Below, piece after piece: positions 28,313-41,174 of a stretch of DNA of 64,000 bases. Under the pieces are notes generated by a model that worked only from the letters and a program-made list of their open reading frames with translations, was not told where the DNA came from and searched no databases. The stretch's first letter is position 1. Each line of letters opens with the position of its first letter. The position numbers and the translations under genes are program-made. This DNA is from Mycolicibacter nonchromogenicus (GTDB lineage Bacteria; Actinomycetota; Actinomycetes; Mycobacteriales; Mycobacteriaceae). The stretch covers positions 1-64,000 of the forward strand of contig NZ_LQPI01000060.1 of assembly GCF_002101775.1 (NCBI RefSeq), written 5' to 3'.

Positions 28313-28341
28313 GAGGCGGCGGCGACGCGGGGCGGTTTCAT
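28309..28341 (-). CDS. Leaderless 10-aa uORF coupled to dapC
   Basis: The frame MKPPRVAAAS starts at ATG 28341, 8 nt after TACTAT (complement of 28350-28355), and its TGA overlaps the dapC ATG as ATGA. The dapC start has no convincing ribosome site, so the uORF would deliver ribosomes to it. Whether the peptide matters is unknown. Confidence 0.55.
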   Translation of the reverse strand: MKPPRVAAAS

Positions 28342-28397
28342 CGGTCCTGATAGTAGAGGCCGCTGTGACGTCGCGACCAGCACGGCTCATCGCCCGC

Positions 28398-28430
28398 TAT
28401 GCACTCAGTTGCTGTGCAACTAGTTGCATA
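28398..28430. promoter_or_regulatory. PadR operator: 33-bp inverted repeat
   Basis: TATGCACTCAGTTGC (28398-28412), TGT, and GCAACTAGTTGCATA (28416-28430) form arms matching at 12 of 15 positions; the inner part also holds the perfect palindrome GCAACTAGTTGC (28416-28427). It contains the -35-like TTGCAT (28424-28429), 18 bp before TATGCT (28448-28453), which is 6 nt before the padR GTG. This suggests autorepression, and possibly an effect on divergent dapC. Confidence 0.8.
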
Positions 28431-28459
28431 GTCCGTTCGCGGCTGCCTATGCTTCCCGC

Positions 28460-31116
<2,657 letters not shown>

Positions 31117-31122
31117 CCCCCC

Positions 31123-31177
31123 GAGATTGCACTCAGGGCTGCGATTCGGCCGAACCTACGACCCTGGCTGCAATCTC
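31123..31177. terminator. Large inverted repeat between convergent fadH and fbiC
   Basis: GAGATTGCACTCAGGG (31123-31138) and CCCTGGCTGCAATCTC (31162-31177) pair at 14 of 16 positions around a 23-nt loop. The right arm lies inside the last codons of fbiC. A bidirectional terminator is the simplest reading; there is no U-tract. Confidence 0.55.
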
Positions 31178-33786
31178 AAGGACGAGGCAGCCGCAACCGA
31201 CGACACCGGAGCGTAATCGGTGGTGCGCTGCCGCGCCGGGCGGCCGATGCCCTCGGCGATGGACGTCAGCTCCGCGATGGTCTTGGCCGACCCGTGCTCG
31301 GAGCCGGCCATCCGCGAGATGGTCTCCTCCATCAGGGTGCCCCCCAGGTCGTTGGCGCCGCCGTTGAGCATCACCTGGGTGCGCTCCACCCCCAACTTGA
31401 CCCAGCTGGTCTGGATATTGGGGATCCGGCCGTGCAGCATGATCCGCGCCAACGCATGGACCGCCCGGTTGTCGCGATGACTCGGTCCGGGCCGGGCCCC
31501 GCCGGCCAGGTACAGCGGCGAGCTCTGGTGCACGAACGGCAGCGGCACAAACTCGGTGAAACCACCGGTGCGGTCCTGTATTCCGCGCAGCACCCGCAGG
31601 TGTCCGACCCAGTGCTTCGGCGAGTCGATGTGGCCGTACATCATGGTCGAACTGGACCGCAGCCCCACCTCGTGCGCGGTGGTGACCACCTCCACCCACA
31701 TCGAGGTCGGCAGCTTGCCTTTGGTGAGCACCCAGCGGATCTCGTCGTCGAGGATCTCAGCGGCGGTGCCCGGAATACTGCCGAGGCCCGCTTCGCGCAG
31801 GCTGATCAGCCATTCCCGAACGCTCAAGCCGCTCTTGGACACCCCGTTGGTGATCTCCATCGGCGAGAACGCGTGCACGTGCATCGACGGCACCCGCGCC
31901 TTGACCGCACGCACCAGATCGGCGTATCCGGTGACGGGCAGCTCGGGATCGATGCCGCCCTGCATGCAGACCTCGGTGGCACCCGCCACATGTGCCTCGT
32001 AGGCGCGTTCGCCGACCTCGGCGTTCGACAGCGAGAACGCGTCGGCGTCCCCCTTGCGCTGGGCGAACGCGCAGAACCGGCAGCCGACGTAGCAGATGTT
32101 GGTGAAGTTGATGTTGCGATTGACCACGTAGGTCACGTCGTCACCGACCGTGTCGCGGCGCAACGAGTCTGCCAGTGCGGCAACGGCATCCAACGCCGGG
32201 CCGTCCGCGGTGGCCAATGCCAGATACTCGGCGTCGGTGCAACCGCCCGGGTCGCGCTCGGCGGATCGCAGTGCGGCCAGAACATCGGTGTCGACGCGTT
32301 CGGGCGCGCGAGCGGCCAGTTGGTGAATCTGTTCGCGAATGGACTCCCAGTCCCCGAAGGCGCTGCCCAGATCACTGCGCGTCTCGGTGGCGCGGCCGTC
32401 GACGTCGATCGCGGTGTGCAGGTCCACCCGGCCGGCGGACTGCACCTCGTCGGGCTCCTGCCAGGCCAGCCCGACCGGATTGATGTCGCGGGCCCAGCCG
32501 GTGTCCGGGTCGGCCAGCGCCGCCACGTGCGGGCGCACGCGCGGATCGATCCACGCCGCACCGGCCAGCACGTAGTCGGGCTGAGCGGTAAGCCGCTGCA
32601 CCAGGTCGTAGCCGGCCTGTTCAGTGATGGCGGCCAGGTCGTCCAGCGCCGGCCAGGGCCGCTCCGGATTGACGTGGTCGGGGGTCAGCGGTGACACCCC
32701 GCCCCAGTCATCGACCCCGGCGCCGATCAGCGCCAGGCATTCGTCGGCCGACACCAGGTTGGGCGGTGCCTGCACCCGCATCTTGGGGCCCAGCACCAGC
32801 CGGGCCACCGCCACGGTGGCCAGGAAGTCCTCGAATCCCGTGTCGGGCACCGCCGCCATCGCGGTGTGCTCCTTGGCCCGGAAGTTCTGCACGATGACTT
32901 CCTGAATGTGCCCGAACTCCTTGTGCACCTTTCGGATCGCGTGCAAGGTGTCGGCACGCTCGGCGAGCGTCTCACCGATGCCGACCAACAGGCCGGTGGT
33001 GAACGGGATCGAGAGTCGGCCCGCGTCGGCCAGCACGCGCAGGCGGACCACCGGATCTTTGTCCGGGCTGCCGTAGTGGGCCAGGCCCTTGGTCTCGAAC
33101 AGTCGCCGGGAGGTGGTCTCGAGCATCATGCCCATCGACGGCGCCACCGGCTTGAGTCGTGACATCTCCGACCAGCTCATCACCCCGGGATTCAGGTGCG
33201 GCAGCAGACCCGTCTCCTCCAGCACCAGGATGGCCATCGCCCGTACGTAGGCCAGGGTGCTGTCATAGCCGCGCTCGTCCAGCCACTGTCGCGCCTCGGG
33301 CCAGCGATCCTCCGGCCGGTCGCCCAGGGTGAACAGCGCCTCCTTGCAACCCAAGTCGGCACCGCGACGGGCGATGTCGAGGATCTCGTCGGGTCCCAGG
33401 TACATCTGTTTGCCCTGCGCTCGCAGTACGCCGGGCACGGTGACGAAGGTGCAGTAGTGGCAGGTGTCGCGGCACAGGTGGGTGACCGGGGTGAAGACCT
33501 TGCGCGAGTAACTCACCGGCAGCCGGCCACCCGGCCCTCGCCGGCCACCGGACACCAAACCGGCGTCTCTGACGCGGGCGGCGCTCGCGCACAGGTCAGC
33601 CAGGTCGCTGCCACGCGCGGTCAGTGCGATCGCGGTTTCCTCGACATTCAACGGCACGCCGTCGCGAGCCCGCCGCAGCACACGGCGCAGTGCCGACCGG
33701 CCTGCCGCCTGCGGCGACGCATCGGGCAGATCCGGGGTCAGCGTCACATCCCCATAACCCTGCGCCGCTCGCTGTTCATTCCGCAC
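31156..33786 (-). CDS. fbiC: F0 synthase FbiC (CofG-CofH fusion)
   Basis: This bifunctional radical-SAM enzyme of about 876 aa builds the deazaflavin F0 of coenzyme F420 from a tyrosine and a flavin precursor. The N-terminal CofG half has C104-x3-C108-x2-C111 (CRDTCHYC), and the C-terminal CofH half has CYVGCRFC. Homology to M. tuberculosis FbiC (856 aa) begins at [12 protein letters not shown]. The start is uncertain: GTG 33786 and GTG 33747 are both possible and neither has a good ribosome site. The F420-type flavin-fold protein at 55112-55555 could use its product. Confidence 0.94.
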   Translation of the reverse strand: MRNEQRAAQGYGDVTLTPDLPDASPQAAGRSALRRVLRRARDGVPLNVEETAIALTARGSDLADLCASAARVRDAGLVSGGRRGPGGRLPVSYSRKVFTPVTHLCRDTCHYCTFVTVPGVLRAQGKQMYLGPDEILDIARRGADLGCKEALFTLGDRPEDRWPEARQWLDERGYDSTLAYVRAMAILVLEETGLLPHLNPGVMSWSEMSRLKPVAPSMGMMLETTSRRLFETKGLAHYGSPDKDPVVRLRVLADAGRLSIPFTTGLLVGIGETLAERADTLHAIRKVHKEFGHIQEVIVQNFRAKEHTAMAAVPDTGFEDFLATVAVARLVLGPKMRVQAPPNLVSADECLALIGAGVDDWGGVSPLTPDHVNPERPWPALDDLAAITEQAGYDLVQRLTAQPDYVLAGAAWIDPRVRPHVAALADPDTGWARDINPVGLAWQEPDEVQSAGRVDLHTAIDVDGRATETRSDLGSAFGDWESIREQIHQLAARAPERVDTDVLAALRSAERDPGGCTDAEYLALATADGPALDAVAALADSLRRDTVGDDVTYVVNRNINFTNICYVGCRFCAFAQRKGDADAFSLSNAEVGERAYEAHVAGATEVCMQGGIDPELPVTGYADLVRAVKARVPSMHVHAFSPMEITNGVSKSGLSVREWLISLREAGLGSIPGTAAEILDDEIRWVLTKGKLPTSMWVEVVTTAHEVGLRSSSTMMYGHIDSPKHWVGHLRVLRGIQDRTGGFTEFVPLPFVHQSSPLYLAGGARPGPSHRDNRAVHALARIMLHGRIPNIQTSWVKLGVERTQVMLNGGANDLGGTLMEETISRMAGSEHGSAKTIAELTSIAEGIGRPARQRTTDYAPVSSVAAASSLRLQPGS

Positions 33787-34015
33787 ATCCCATACTTTTC
33801 CAGACCCCGGCACGCTTCCTCGATTCAGCAGCAAGGGTACGTGGGACCGGCCGTGGCAGCGACACTGCAACGCCGCTGCGGCCACCGGGGTCCGCAGCAC
33901 GGAACTCCCCCGAGGTTGCACAAGCCACGGTGCGGCGCTGCTGGCGAAGTGCTCATCCCTACCATCTCGGGACCCGCACCCACTTAGGTGTATTTGAATC
34001 TTGCAACTCGGTCCA

Positions 34016-34061
34016 TTGACAACTTTTCCGAACTGTTTTTTACTAGACGGAACGTAAGGAG
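34016..34061 (+). promoter_or_regulatory. Sigma-A-type promoter and ribosome site of the 34067 gene
   Basis: TTGACA (34016-34021), a 17-bp spacer and TTTACT (34039-34044) form a strong promoter. AAGGAG (34056-34061) lies 5 nt before the ATG. The 280-nt gap 33787-34066 otherwise holds no gene that I can support. Confidence 0.75.
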
Positions 34062-34066
34062 TTGTC

Positions 34067-34753
34067 ATGAGATTCTCAGCGTCCTCGTGGTTCACGTCCG
34101 TGGTTGCGGCAGCGTGCGTGGCCGCTGCTTCCCCCGCGGTCGTCCCGGCGGCAGCGCATGCCGATGTTCAGGCTCCGCCGGCGGCCTTGACCGCGAAAGC
34201 CGATCTGCTCGCGGCCTGGGACTCCCTCGCATTTCCCGAAGTCGCCCTCGACGACACCGTCGGGGACGCGGCCGGGATCTTTTACGGACTCGAATGGTTC
34301 TTTGCCGACGTGCTGTACGCGTTCAACTCGATCGTCAGCCTGGTGCTGACACCGGTCAGTTGGATTCCCTTCGTCGGCCCGTGGGCAGCGTCATTGATCT
34401 GGACTCCGATCAGTTTCGTTGAGTCGATCCTTTGGCAACTGCTCGTAGGCGGCGTGTACTACCCCTATTACCCCTATTACGCCGAGGCCACTGACCCCGG
34501 CTTCGCCGCCGAGCTGGCAGAGGTAGCTGCGGCGGACTTCGGCGGACCCGAACCGGCCCTGAACGTCGATGCGCTGGGGCTCGTCATCGATGTGCTCGAG
34601 GCGGATGTCAGCGTGCTCGGATTCGATCTCGATACGTTCGGGGTGGACCCGGATCCGCTCGGAGTTGAGGGCAGTGCGCCGGGAGACGGTGTGTCCGACC
34701 TCGGCGAACTCGTCGAGGAAGTCAGTGAGACGCTGCTGAGCCTGCTCGGGTAG
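34067..34753 (+). CDS. Secreted protein of unknown function, in the PE12 slot
   Basis: This 228-aa protein has a clear signal peptide (residues 1-33, ending AHA-D). The mature part has a hydrophobic segment with [20 protein letters not shown], a tyrosine-rich YYPYYPYY motif, and an acidic C-terminal half rich in Asp, Val and Leu. It has no PE or PPE domain and no fold I recognise. Promoter and ribosome site are both strong, suggesting good expression. In M. tuberculosis this position beside fbiC holds PE12. Confidence 0.8.
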   Translation: MRFSASSWFTSVVAAACVAAASPAVVPAAAHADVQAPPAALTAKADLLAAWDSLAFPEVALDDTVGDAAGIFYGLEWFFADVLYAFNSIVSLVLTPVSWIPFVGPWAASLIWTPISFVESILWQLLVGGVYYPYYPYYAEATDPGFAAELAEVAAADFGGPEPALNVDALGLVIDVLEADVSVLGFDLDTFGVDPDPLGVEGSAPGDGVSDLGELVEEVSETLLSLLG

Positions 34754-34766
34754 CCCCGGCTGGTGC

Positions 34767-35195
34767 CTACCCCTTGGACGGGGTGGCCACCGGCCGGCGG
34801 AGCCGCCACAGCAGCCAGCCGGGCGGCGCGCTGCCGAGCACGATCATCAGCAGCACGCCATAGGCCATCACGCCGCGGTCGGCGAAAATCAGGTCGTCGC
34901 CCGGCCCGCCGAGGGTCATCAGCGCGATGGTCAGCAACCAGGTCCACAGCGGCAGCACCGCCAACCGCAGCGAGGTCGTGCAGCGCTGCGCCAACCACAC
35001 CAGGCCGGCGTTGACCAGGCCCCCGATCAGAGCACTGAGCGGAAAGGGAACGGTGCCGAGGTGGGCGGGCAACAGCAGCGCGGTGGCCACGGCGCAGAGC
35101 GCGCCATCAACGGCGAGCAGTGCCAGCACGACAAAGTTGAATGCCGGCGGATCGGTGGGCATCGCGGGCTCGGTGAGCGACGCGATTGAACTCAA
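34767..35195 (-). CDS. Small four-helix membrane protein (Rv1171-like)
   Basis: This protein of about 142 aa has four membrane segments and resembles M. tuberculosis Rv1171 (shared pattern VPFPLSALIGGLVNAGLVW and LPLWTWLLTIALMTLGGPGDD). Its role is unknown; it follows mshB. Start: TTG 35195 overlaps the TGA of a 35-aa upstream gene (TTGA, 35192-35195) and has GGAGAG 9 nt ahead; ATG 35162 is the alternative. Confidence 0.8.
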   Translation of the reverse strand: MSSIASLTEPAMPTDPPAFNFVVLALLAVDGALCAVATALLLPAHLGTVPFPLSALIGGLVNAGLVWLAQRCTTSLRLAVLPLWTWLLTIALMTLGGPGDDLIFADRGVMAYGVLLMIVLGSAPPGWLLWRLRRPVATPSKG

Positions 35196-35299
35196 GTGGG
35201 GATGCTCTCCAGCTGGCTGACCAACGAACCGACCATCCACTGGTAGCTGTCGAGCCACCACTGCCAATGCTCCAAGTTCGGGTCCAGATCGGGATCCAT
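35192..35299 (-). CDS. 35-aa tryptophan-rich small protein between mshB and the Rv1171-like gene
   Basis: ATG 35299 opens a 35-codon frame with N-terminus MDPDLDPNLEHWQWW and C-terminus SQLESIPT. Four tryptophans and an acidic start make an amphipathic helix likely. Its TGA overlaps the next gene's TTG start by 4 nt, and mshB ends 33 nt upstream, so all three genes look cotranscribed. I do not recognise the family. The tight coupling is the main support. Confidence 0.65.
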   Translation of the reverse strand: MDPDLDPNLEHWQWWLDSYQWMVGSLVSQLESIPT

Positions 35300-35332
35300 A
35301 CCTCTGCCTTGCCTCTGCGTTGCGGGACGTGC

Positions 35333-36238
35333 TCAGCAGGAGCCTACCCTGTGGGCCGCGTCCTCGAGCTCAAGTCCGGCCAGCAGATCGGTTTCCCATC
35401 CCCGGGCGTCGCGCGGACCGGCCTCCCCGGCGACCAAGACGTAATGCTCGGTGTCCACGATCGGCTGAACCACGTTGTTCGACAGCGCGAATGCCCGGCC
35501 GGTCGGCCCGACCGTGATCTGGGTGGCGTGGGCCTTCATGGCTGCCACCTTGGCCGCGCGAGCCTGCGGTGCCTCGATCACCGCGTCGATCCGCTCATCC
35601 GGGAAGTCCCCGACCGCCTGCTCGGGCCCGTCGGCCGGCAACGTCCAATGCGGCAGCCGATCGGTGTCGCGCAGTGCTGCCAAGGCGGATCGCCGGGCGC
35701 TGCCGGCGGTCACCGTCCAGTAGAACTTCGGCGTGGACCACCCTTCCCCTGCTGCGGCGGCCAGCGCCGCCGTGGTGACGTGATGGGCGTGGATGTGATC
35801 GGGATGGCCGTACCCGCCGTTCGGGTCGTAACCGACCACCACGTGTGGGCGAAGCGTCCGGATGATGGCCGCCAGCGCTGAAACGGTCTCGGCATCGTCG
35901 GCGTCGATGAACCGCTGCTGTCGGCGCGCGGGAGTGCCGGTCATACCCGAGTCACGCCAGCGGCCCGCGCCGCCGAGGAACTCCGGCCCGCCGATTCCCA
36001 GCGCGCGCAGCGCTGCGGTCAGCTCACTTATCCGGTAACCGCCCAGCTGGTCGGCGCCGTCCACCGCCAGGTGCGCCCAACGGTCCCCGATGACCTCGCC
36101 TTCCTCCCCGAGCGTGCAGGTCACCACATGCACGTCGGCGCCACGCGCGGCATAATGGGCGATCGTCGCCCCGGTCGTCAGAGTTTCGTCATCGGGGTGG
36201 GCATGCACGAACAGCAATCGTGGAATCGGATCCGACAC
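35333..36238 (-). CDS. mshB: GlcNAc-Ins deacetylase, mycothiol biosynthesis
   Basis: This 301-aa zinc hydrolase of the PIG-L/LmbE family removes acetate from GlcNAc-inositol, a step to mycothiol. The metal site is formed by HAHPDDE (His13 and Asp16 region) and the later [21 protein letters not shown] is the family hallmark. GTG 36238 follows TAGGGT by 6 nt (complement of 36245-36250), so it is leaderless. Confidence 0.95.
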   Translation of the reverse strand: MSDPIPRLLFVHAHPDDETLTTGATIAHYAARGADVHVVTCTLGEEGEVIGDRWAHLAVDGADQLGGYRISELTAALRALGIGGPEFLGGAGRWRDSGMTGTPARRQQRFIDADDAETVSALAAIIRTLRPHVVVGYDPNGGYGHPDHIHAHHVTTAALAAAAGEGWSTPKFYWTVTAGSARRSALAALRDTDRLPHWTLPADGPEQAVGDFPDERIDAVIEAPQARAAKVAAMKAHATQITVGPTGRAFALSNNVVQPIVDTEHYVLVAGEAGPRDARGWETDLLAGLELEDAAHRVGSC

Positions 36239-36288
36239 GCCGAAACCCTACCGCCGCACGGCCGAACGGGCCGGCTGGCCAGATCCGA

Positions 36289-37173
36289 TCAGAACAGCCC
36301 GTCGAGCAGCCAATCCCAGTCGATGCTGCCCAACAGCAACGACAGGTTGTCATCTTGGATCGCGTCGACGACCTGGTTGACCTGGTCCGGACTGAACCCG
36401 AGCATGGTCGTCCAGTCGGCGTTGAGGATCTCCGGGTCGAAGTGGCCGAGCAGGGTGTCCTGCGGGTTGTAGCTGATGCCCAACATGGTGTTGAACGCGG
36501 CCTCGTTCTGCGCCAGCACCGAGTTGTTGAGGCTGAAGATCCAGTTCACCAGGTCGTCGAACTCAGGGTTGTCGCCGAACAGCCGCTCGGCAGCGGCCAT
36601 CTGCGCCTCCACCAGGGCCCTGTTGAACTCCGCCTCCATCGCGATGATGGAGGAGTTCAACGCCTGCTGCGTGTCCGGGAGGGCCTGCAGGATGAAGCTG
36701 AAGTTAGCTGCCACGTCGGCCGCTGCAGCATTGACCGCCTGCCCGCTGCCGCCACCGAACACTCCGGCAGACGGGAGTTCCAACCCAGCCAGGTCGGGGG
36801 TGAATGGCACCCCGATCGGCAGGTTCTGCGGGTCGAAGCTCCCCCCGAGCAGCTCATTCACCACAGATTCGTCCACCACACCCGCATCGAATGTGGCGCC
36901 GGTTCCATAGGCGTCATCCCCATTGCCGAAGATCAAAGAGCCCACGTTGATGTACTCGGCTTCCGCACCGACGCTGCCGACGATGTCCGGGCGGACGTGA
37001 TTCTCGATGATGTCGAGAGAAGGAGTTACGTCGATGTTCACCGCGGTCAGGTCGATTTCACGAATCTGAACATCGGGCAGGGCGGGGGTCATCGACGTCA
37101 GCACTGCGACCAGGCTGCCGACACCCAGAGCTGCGACCGTCACTGTGGCCCAGCGGTGAGTGAGGTATTCCAT
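36289..37173 (-). CDS. Exported protein of unknown function, in the PE11/PPE17 slot
   Basis: This 294-aa protein has an N-terminal membrane anchor or signal segment (residues ~9-29) and a mature region rich in Asn, Asp and Ala, with long predicted helices (ALNSSIIAMEAEFNRALVEA, NNSVLAQNEAAFNTMLG). The C-terminus is Trp/Asp/Leu-rich (IDWDWLLDGLF). No known domain is recognised; there is no PE or PPE signature. ATG 37173 has GGAGGGGG 8 nt upstream. M. tuberculosis carries PE11 and PPE17 between mshB and lpqW. Confidence 0.78.
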   Translation of the reverse strand: MEYLTHRWATVTVAALGVGSLVAVLTSMTPALPDVQIREIDLTAVNIDVTPSLDIIENHVRPDIVGSVGAEAEYINVGSLIFGNGDDAYGTGATFDAGVVDESVVNELLGGSFDPQNLPIGVPFTPDLAGLELPSAGVFGGGSGQAVNAAAADVAANFSFILQALPDTQQALNSSIIAMEAEFNRALVEAQMAAAERLFGDNPEFDDLVNWIFSLNNSVLAQNEAAFNTMLGISYNPQDTLLGHFDPEILNADWTTMLGFSPDQVNQVVDAIQDDNLSLLLGSIDWDWLLDGLF

Positions 37174-37213
37174 TGACAATGCCCCCTCCGACGAGTCCCG
37201 CGCAGGTTGCTTA

Positions 37214-37241
37214 ATCTTACCCAAGAATTGCCTGTGCGCAA
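37214..37241 (-). promoter_or_regulatory. Promoter of the 36289-37173 gene
   Basis: On the minus strand, TTGCGC (complement of 37236-37241) and TAAGAT (complement of 37214-37219) are 16 bp apart, giving a leader of about 35 nt. Confidence 0.6.
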
Positions 37242-37274
37242 GGATTCGTTAACGGTGGTTCAGGGGTGGTACCG

Positions 37275-39167
37275 CTAACGGAGTTTGACCCAGTTTCCGG
37301 CGTCGCCGACGATCCCGACCGGTACCGCCCCGGTCAGGCCGACGTTGGCCACGGTCGGCCCGACAGCCACGATCGTGGTGTCCTGCAGAATCGGCAACAC
37401 GGTCGCCATGTTCCACAGTCGGGGCTCCACGGAGGCGATCACATCGTTGATGGATTTGCTGCCGTCGAGGGCCGCATCGATCTCGGCCTGAATGGCGTGG
37501 TCACAGACACCGGTGACGTTCGACGGCGCCTGTACCAGCGCCTTAGGCGCCGGCGGCGGCGGGGGCGGCGGAACCTTCGCGGTGGTCGAGGTCGGCGCCG
37601 GAGACTGCGAGGCCGGAGTCGCCGAGGGAGTCGGCGTGGGGCTGCCCGCCGCCGGCACCGTCGTGGGAGCCAGCGCACCGCAGCCGTACCGCGACGCCAG
37701 CAGCGTCGCCAAGTCACCGCCGGCCTGCTGCCAGCCGACGATCGCATCGACCTGGTGGGTGGCCAGCGCTTCCCGGTAAAGCTTCACCGGGTCCAGCGCG
37801 AGAACCGTGGCGGCAAGGCCGACGTTGCGCAATTGGTCGGCAGCGGTGTTGGCCACGGCCTGTGAGGTGGGATCGTTGGCCGCCACCCCGATGACCAGCG
37901 ACAGTTGTTCTCCGCCCTTGCTGATCCGTCCCCGGGTGATCTCCGGCGGGTGGGGCATGCCGGTGGTAGAGCCCACCGGGGGAACCAGCGCGGACGGGGG
38001 CGCATCCTTTTCGACGCGGTAGCCGGCCGCCTGCAGCAGCGCCAGGGCGGCCGCTTCGGACATCGCCGGTGGCGCCGTGGGCACGTAGCCGGGGTCGCTG
38101 GGGGTGCGGATCTGCGCCTGGTCCAAGGTGACCGTGTTGTCACTGCCGGCACCCACCGTCGCCAACAGGCCGACGTCGAGCAGTCCCAGAATGGCCCGGC
38201 GCACCCGCACATCGGCCAGCTTGGGCTCCGATGCGCGCAGCGCGAGCTGCATGACTCGCGGCGTGACCACCCGGGCGGTCTGTACTCCCGGGATCACCGA
38301 GAGCTGAGCGAACGCCGCCGAGCCGCCGTGCACCTGGGCGACCTGGGTGTCACCGTTGCGCATGGAATCGGCCAGTGCAGCGGCGGACCCAGCACGGCGG
38401 AACAGGACCAGGTCCGGTTTGGCCGGCGGGCCCCAGTAGCGGTCGTTGCGGGCCAGCAGGATCGCGTCGCGCTGCGGGTCGATGTTCTCCACCCGGAACT
38501 GGCCGCCGGTGACCGGCAGTGCCCGGGCCAGACCGGCCGGGAAACCGCCGGGCACGTCCTTGACGATGTGTGCGGGCAGGATGTTGCTGAACAGCTCCCG
38601 CCATGCCGGGTACGGCTTGGCGAAAGTGACCACCACCTGCTTGCCGCCTTCGACGGAGTGCACACCGGTGATCAGGTCATAGCCCGCCGGATCGACGACA
38701 CCGGGCTGGGTGACCATCTGCTGCCACAGGTACCAGAAGTCGTCGGCGGCTATCGGCGCGTTGTCGGTCCAGGACGCCTCGGGCCGGATCCGGTAGGTCA
38801 CCGTGAACGGCTCCTCGGACGTCACCGCGGCCGACACCAGCAGGGTCGGGTCCATCTCCCACCGCGAGCCGGTGGGGGTGCTGGCGTCCGGGATGGGCCG
38901 AAACGCGCTGGGCAGCACCAACGCGCTGATCGCGGCGGTGACCGCCGACAGGTCTGAACGCAGATGCGGATTGAAACCGGCGCCGATCGAATCGATGCCC
39001 ATGATGATCTGGCTGATCCGCTGCGGAGGCGGCACCGCGCTCTTGGGAGTTTCGGTGCTCTGCGGCGCCGGCGGCGGATTGACCGTGCACGCCTGCGTCA
39101 GCACCAGCATCGTCACCGAAACCAGTGCGCCGGCCGTGATACGGGCGCGGCGGACAGATTTCGGCAC
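37275..39167 (-). CDS. lpqW: Lipoprotein LpqW, regulator of PIM/LM/LAM synthesis
   Basis: This 630-aa protein has a signal peptide with lipobox LTQAC (Cys near 26) and the fold of periplasmic oligopeptide-binding proteins (SBP_bac_5: [33 protein letters not shown]). A Pro/Thr/Ser-rich linker (about residues 510-555) splits its C-terminal part, as in M. tuberculosis LpqW (Rv1166). LpqW is known to control the branch between polar PIMs and LM/LAM, a branch that also involves pimE (49586-50887). GTG 39167 is chosen: TACCCT ends 7 nt before it. Confidence 0.94.
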   Translation of the reverse strand: MPKSVRRARITAGALVSVTMLVLTQACTVNPPPAPQSTETPKSAVPPPQRISQIIMGIDSIGAGFNPHLRSDLSAVTAAISALVLPSAFRPIPDASTPTGSRWEMDPTLLVSAAVTSEEPFTVTYRIRPEASWTDNAPIAADDFWYLWQQMVTQPGVVDPAGYDLITGVHSVEGGKQVVVTFAKPYPAWRELFSNILPAHIVKDVPGGFPAGLARALPVTGGQFRVENIDPQRDAILLARNDRYWGPPAKPDLVLFRRAGSAAALADSMRNGDTQVAQVHGGSAAFAQLSVIPGVQTARVVTPRVMQLALRASEPKLADVRVRRAILGLLDVGLLATVGAGSDNTVTLDQAQIRTPSDPGYVPTAPPAMSEAAALALLQAAGYRVEKDAPPSALVPPVGSTTGMPHPPEITRGRISKGGEQLSLVIGVAANDPTSQAVANTAADQLRNVGLAATVLALDPVKLYREALATHQVDAIVGWQQAGGDLATLLASRYGCGALAPTTVPAAGSPTPTPSATPASQSPAPTSTTAKVPPPPPPPAPKALVQAPSNVTGVCDHAIQAEIDAALDGSKSINDVIASVEPRLWNMATVLPILQDTTIVAVGPTVANVGLTGAVPVGIVGDAGNWVKLR

Positions 39168-39236
39168 GGCCACCAGGGTATCTGGGCGGCGGTCGTGGCG
39201 CGAAGACCGTCGAGCAGCGCGCAAAACCGCGCCCGA

Positions 39237-41123
39237 CTACTGGTTCTTGGCCCGCGAGCGGCTGCGCGCCCGCAGCGTGGCATCCAATTCGACCTTGCGG
39301 ACCCGGACCACCTCTGGGGTGACCTCGACGCATTCGTCGGCCGCGCAGAACTCCATCGCCTGCTCCAGATCGAGCTCGATCGGACGGGCCAGCGTCTCCA
39401 TCACATCGGCCGTCGACGACCGCATGTTGGTGAGCTTCTTCTCCTTGGTGACGTTGATGTCGAGGTCCTCGGCGCGCGGGTTGATCCCGACCACCATGCC
39501 CTGATAGGTGTCCTGGCCCGGTTCGACGAAGAACTGCCCACGGTCGGCCAACTGGATCAGTGCGAACGGGGTGATGGTCCCGGCCCGGTCACTGACCAGC
39601 GACCCGGTGTGCCGAGCGCGAATCTCGCCGGCCCACGGCTGGTAGCCCTCGAACACCGCATTGGCGATGCCGGTGCCGCGAGTCTCGGTGAGAAAGTCGG
39701 TGCGCCAACCGATCAGACCACGGCTGGGGATGATGAACTCCATGCGCACCCACCCGGTGGTGTGGTTGGCCATCTCGGTCATCCGGCCTTTGCGGGCTGC
39801 CGCCAGCTGAGTGATGGCGCCGACGTACTCCTCGGGACAGTCGACGGTCAGGTGCTCGAACGGCTCGTGCACCTTGCCGTCGATCTTCTTGGTCACCACC
39901 TGCGGCTTGCCGACGGTCAGCTCGAAACCCTCGCGGCGCATCTGCTCGACGAGGATGGCCAGCGCCAGCTCGCCACGGCCCTGCACCTCCCAGGCGTCGG
40001 GACGGCCGATGTCGACCACCCGGATCGACACGTTGCCGATCAGCTCGGTGTCCAGCCGTGACTTGACCATCCGCGCGGTCAGCTTGTGCCCGGAGACCTT
40101 GCCGGCCAGCGGTGAGGAGTTGGTGCCGATGGTCACCGAGATCGCCGGCTCGTCGACGGTGATGCGCGGCAATGCGACCGGTGCGGCCAGATCGGCCAGG
40201 GTGTCACCGATCATGATGTCGCTGATACCGGCGACGGCGACGATGTCCCCGGCGCCGGCCTCCTCGGTCGGGGTGCGTTCGACACCCACGGTGACCAGCA
40301 GCTCGGTGATCTTCGCGGTGGTGGTCACCGGTTCGCCGTCGACCTCACGCATCCAGGCGACCTGCTGGCCCTTGCGGATGCGGCCGTTGTAGACCCGGAT
40401 CAACGCCAGTCGGCCCAGGAATGGCGAGGCATCCAGGTTGGTGACCAGCGCCTGCAGCGGCGCCTCCGGGTCGCCCGACGGCGGCGGGACGTGCTCGAGC
40501 AGCACGTCGAACAGCGGGTCGAGGTTGTCGCCGTCCGGAATGGAGCCGTCGGCGGGGGCGGTGGTGCTGGCCACCCCGGCACGGCCGGAGGCGTAGAGCG
40601 TCGGCAGGCCCAGGGCGTGCTCGGCGGCGGCCTGCGCGTCGTCGTCGAGGTCGCTGGCCACGTCGAGCAGCAGGTCATGGCTGGCGTCGACCACCGCGGC
40701 GATGCGGGCGTCGGGCCGGTCGGTCTTGTTGACCACCAGGATCACCGGCAGATGAGCGGCCAGCGCCTTGCGCAGCACGAATCGGGTCTGCGGCAGCGGC
40801 CCCTCGGACGCGTCGACCAGCAGGACTACGCCGTCGACCATGGACAGCCCGCGCTCCACCTCGCCGCCGAAGTCGGCGTGGCCCGGGGTGTCGATCACGT
40901 TGATGATGGTGACGGTCCCGTCAGGATTGTGGCGATGCACGGCCGTGTTCTTGGCCAGGATCGTGATGCCTTTTTCCCGCTCCAGGTCACCGGAGTCCAT
41001 GATGCGCTCTTTGGCGTCATCGCCGCGCTGTTGGAGGGCCCCGGACTGGCGGAGCATGGCGTCGACCAGAGTCGTCTTGCCGTGGTCTACGTGCGCGACG
41101 ATGGCGACGTTACGAAAGTTCAC
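39237..41123 (-). CDS. typA: Translational GTPase TypA/BipA
   Basis: This 628-aa ribosome-associated GTPase has G1 AHVDHGKTT (residues 10-18), [10 protein letters not shown] (switch I), DTPGHADF (G3) and NKTD (G4). These are followed by the beta-barrel, EF-G-like and TypA-specific C-terminal domains ([14 protein letters not shown]). The length equals M. tuberculosis TypA (Rv1165). GTG 41123 gives the conserved start [12 protein letters not shown]; a TTGACA lies upstream (complement of 41147-41152), but the -10 is unclear. Confidence 0.95.
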   Translation of the reverse strand: MNFRNVAIVAHVDHGKTTLVDAMLRQSGALQQRGDDAKERIMDSGDLEREKGITILAKNTAVHRHNPDGTVTIINVIDTPGHADFGGEVERGLSMVDGVVLLVDASEGPLPQTRFVLRKALAAHLPVILVVNKTDRPDARIAAVVDASHDLLLDVASDLDDDAQAAAEHALGLPTLYASGRAGVASTTAPADGSIPDGDNLDPLFDVLLEHVPPPSGDPEAPLQALVTNLDASPFLGRLALIRVYNGRIRKGQQVAWMREVDGEPVTTTAKITELLVTVGVERTPTEEAGAGDIVAVAGISDIMIGDTLADLAAPVALPRITVDEPAISVTIGTNSSPLAGKVSGHKLTARMVKSRLDTELIGNVSIRVVDIGRPDAWEVQGRGELALAILVEQMRREGFELTVGKPQVVTKKIDGKVHEPFEHLTVDCPEEYVGAITQLAAARKGRMTEMANHTTGWVRMEFIIPSRGLIGWRTDFLTETRGTGIANAVFEGYQPWAGEIRARHTGSLVSDRAGTITPFALIQLADRGQFFVEPGQDTYQGMVVGINPRAEDLDINVTKEKKLTNMRSSTADVMETLARPIELDLEQAMEFCAADECVEVTPEVVRVRKVELDATLRARSRSRAKNQ

Positions 41124-41174
41124 CGGGCGATTCTGCCAGCGCACCCTGTCAATCGCGAAAACGTGAAAGCCACG

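Noticed and set aside
33787..34095. Upstream extension of the fbiC frame to 34095
   Set aside because: It would overlap the promoter and start of the secreted-protein gene and has no similarity to FbiC N-termini.
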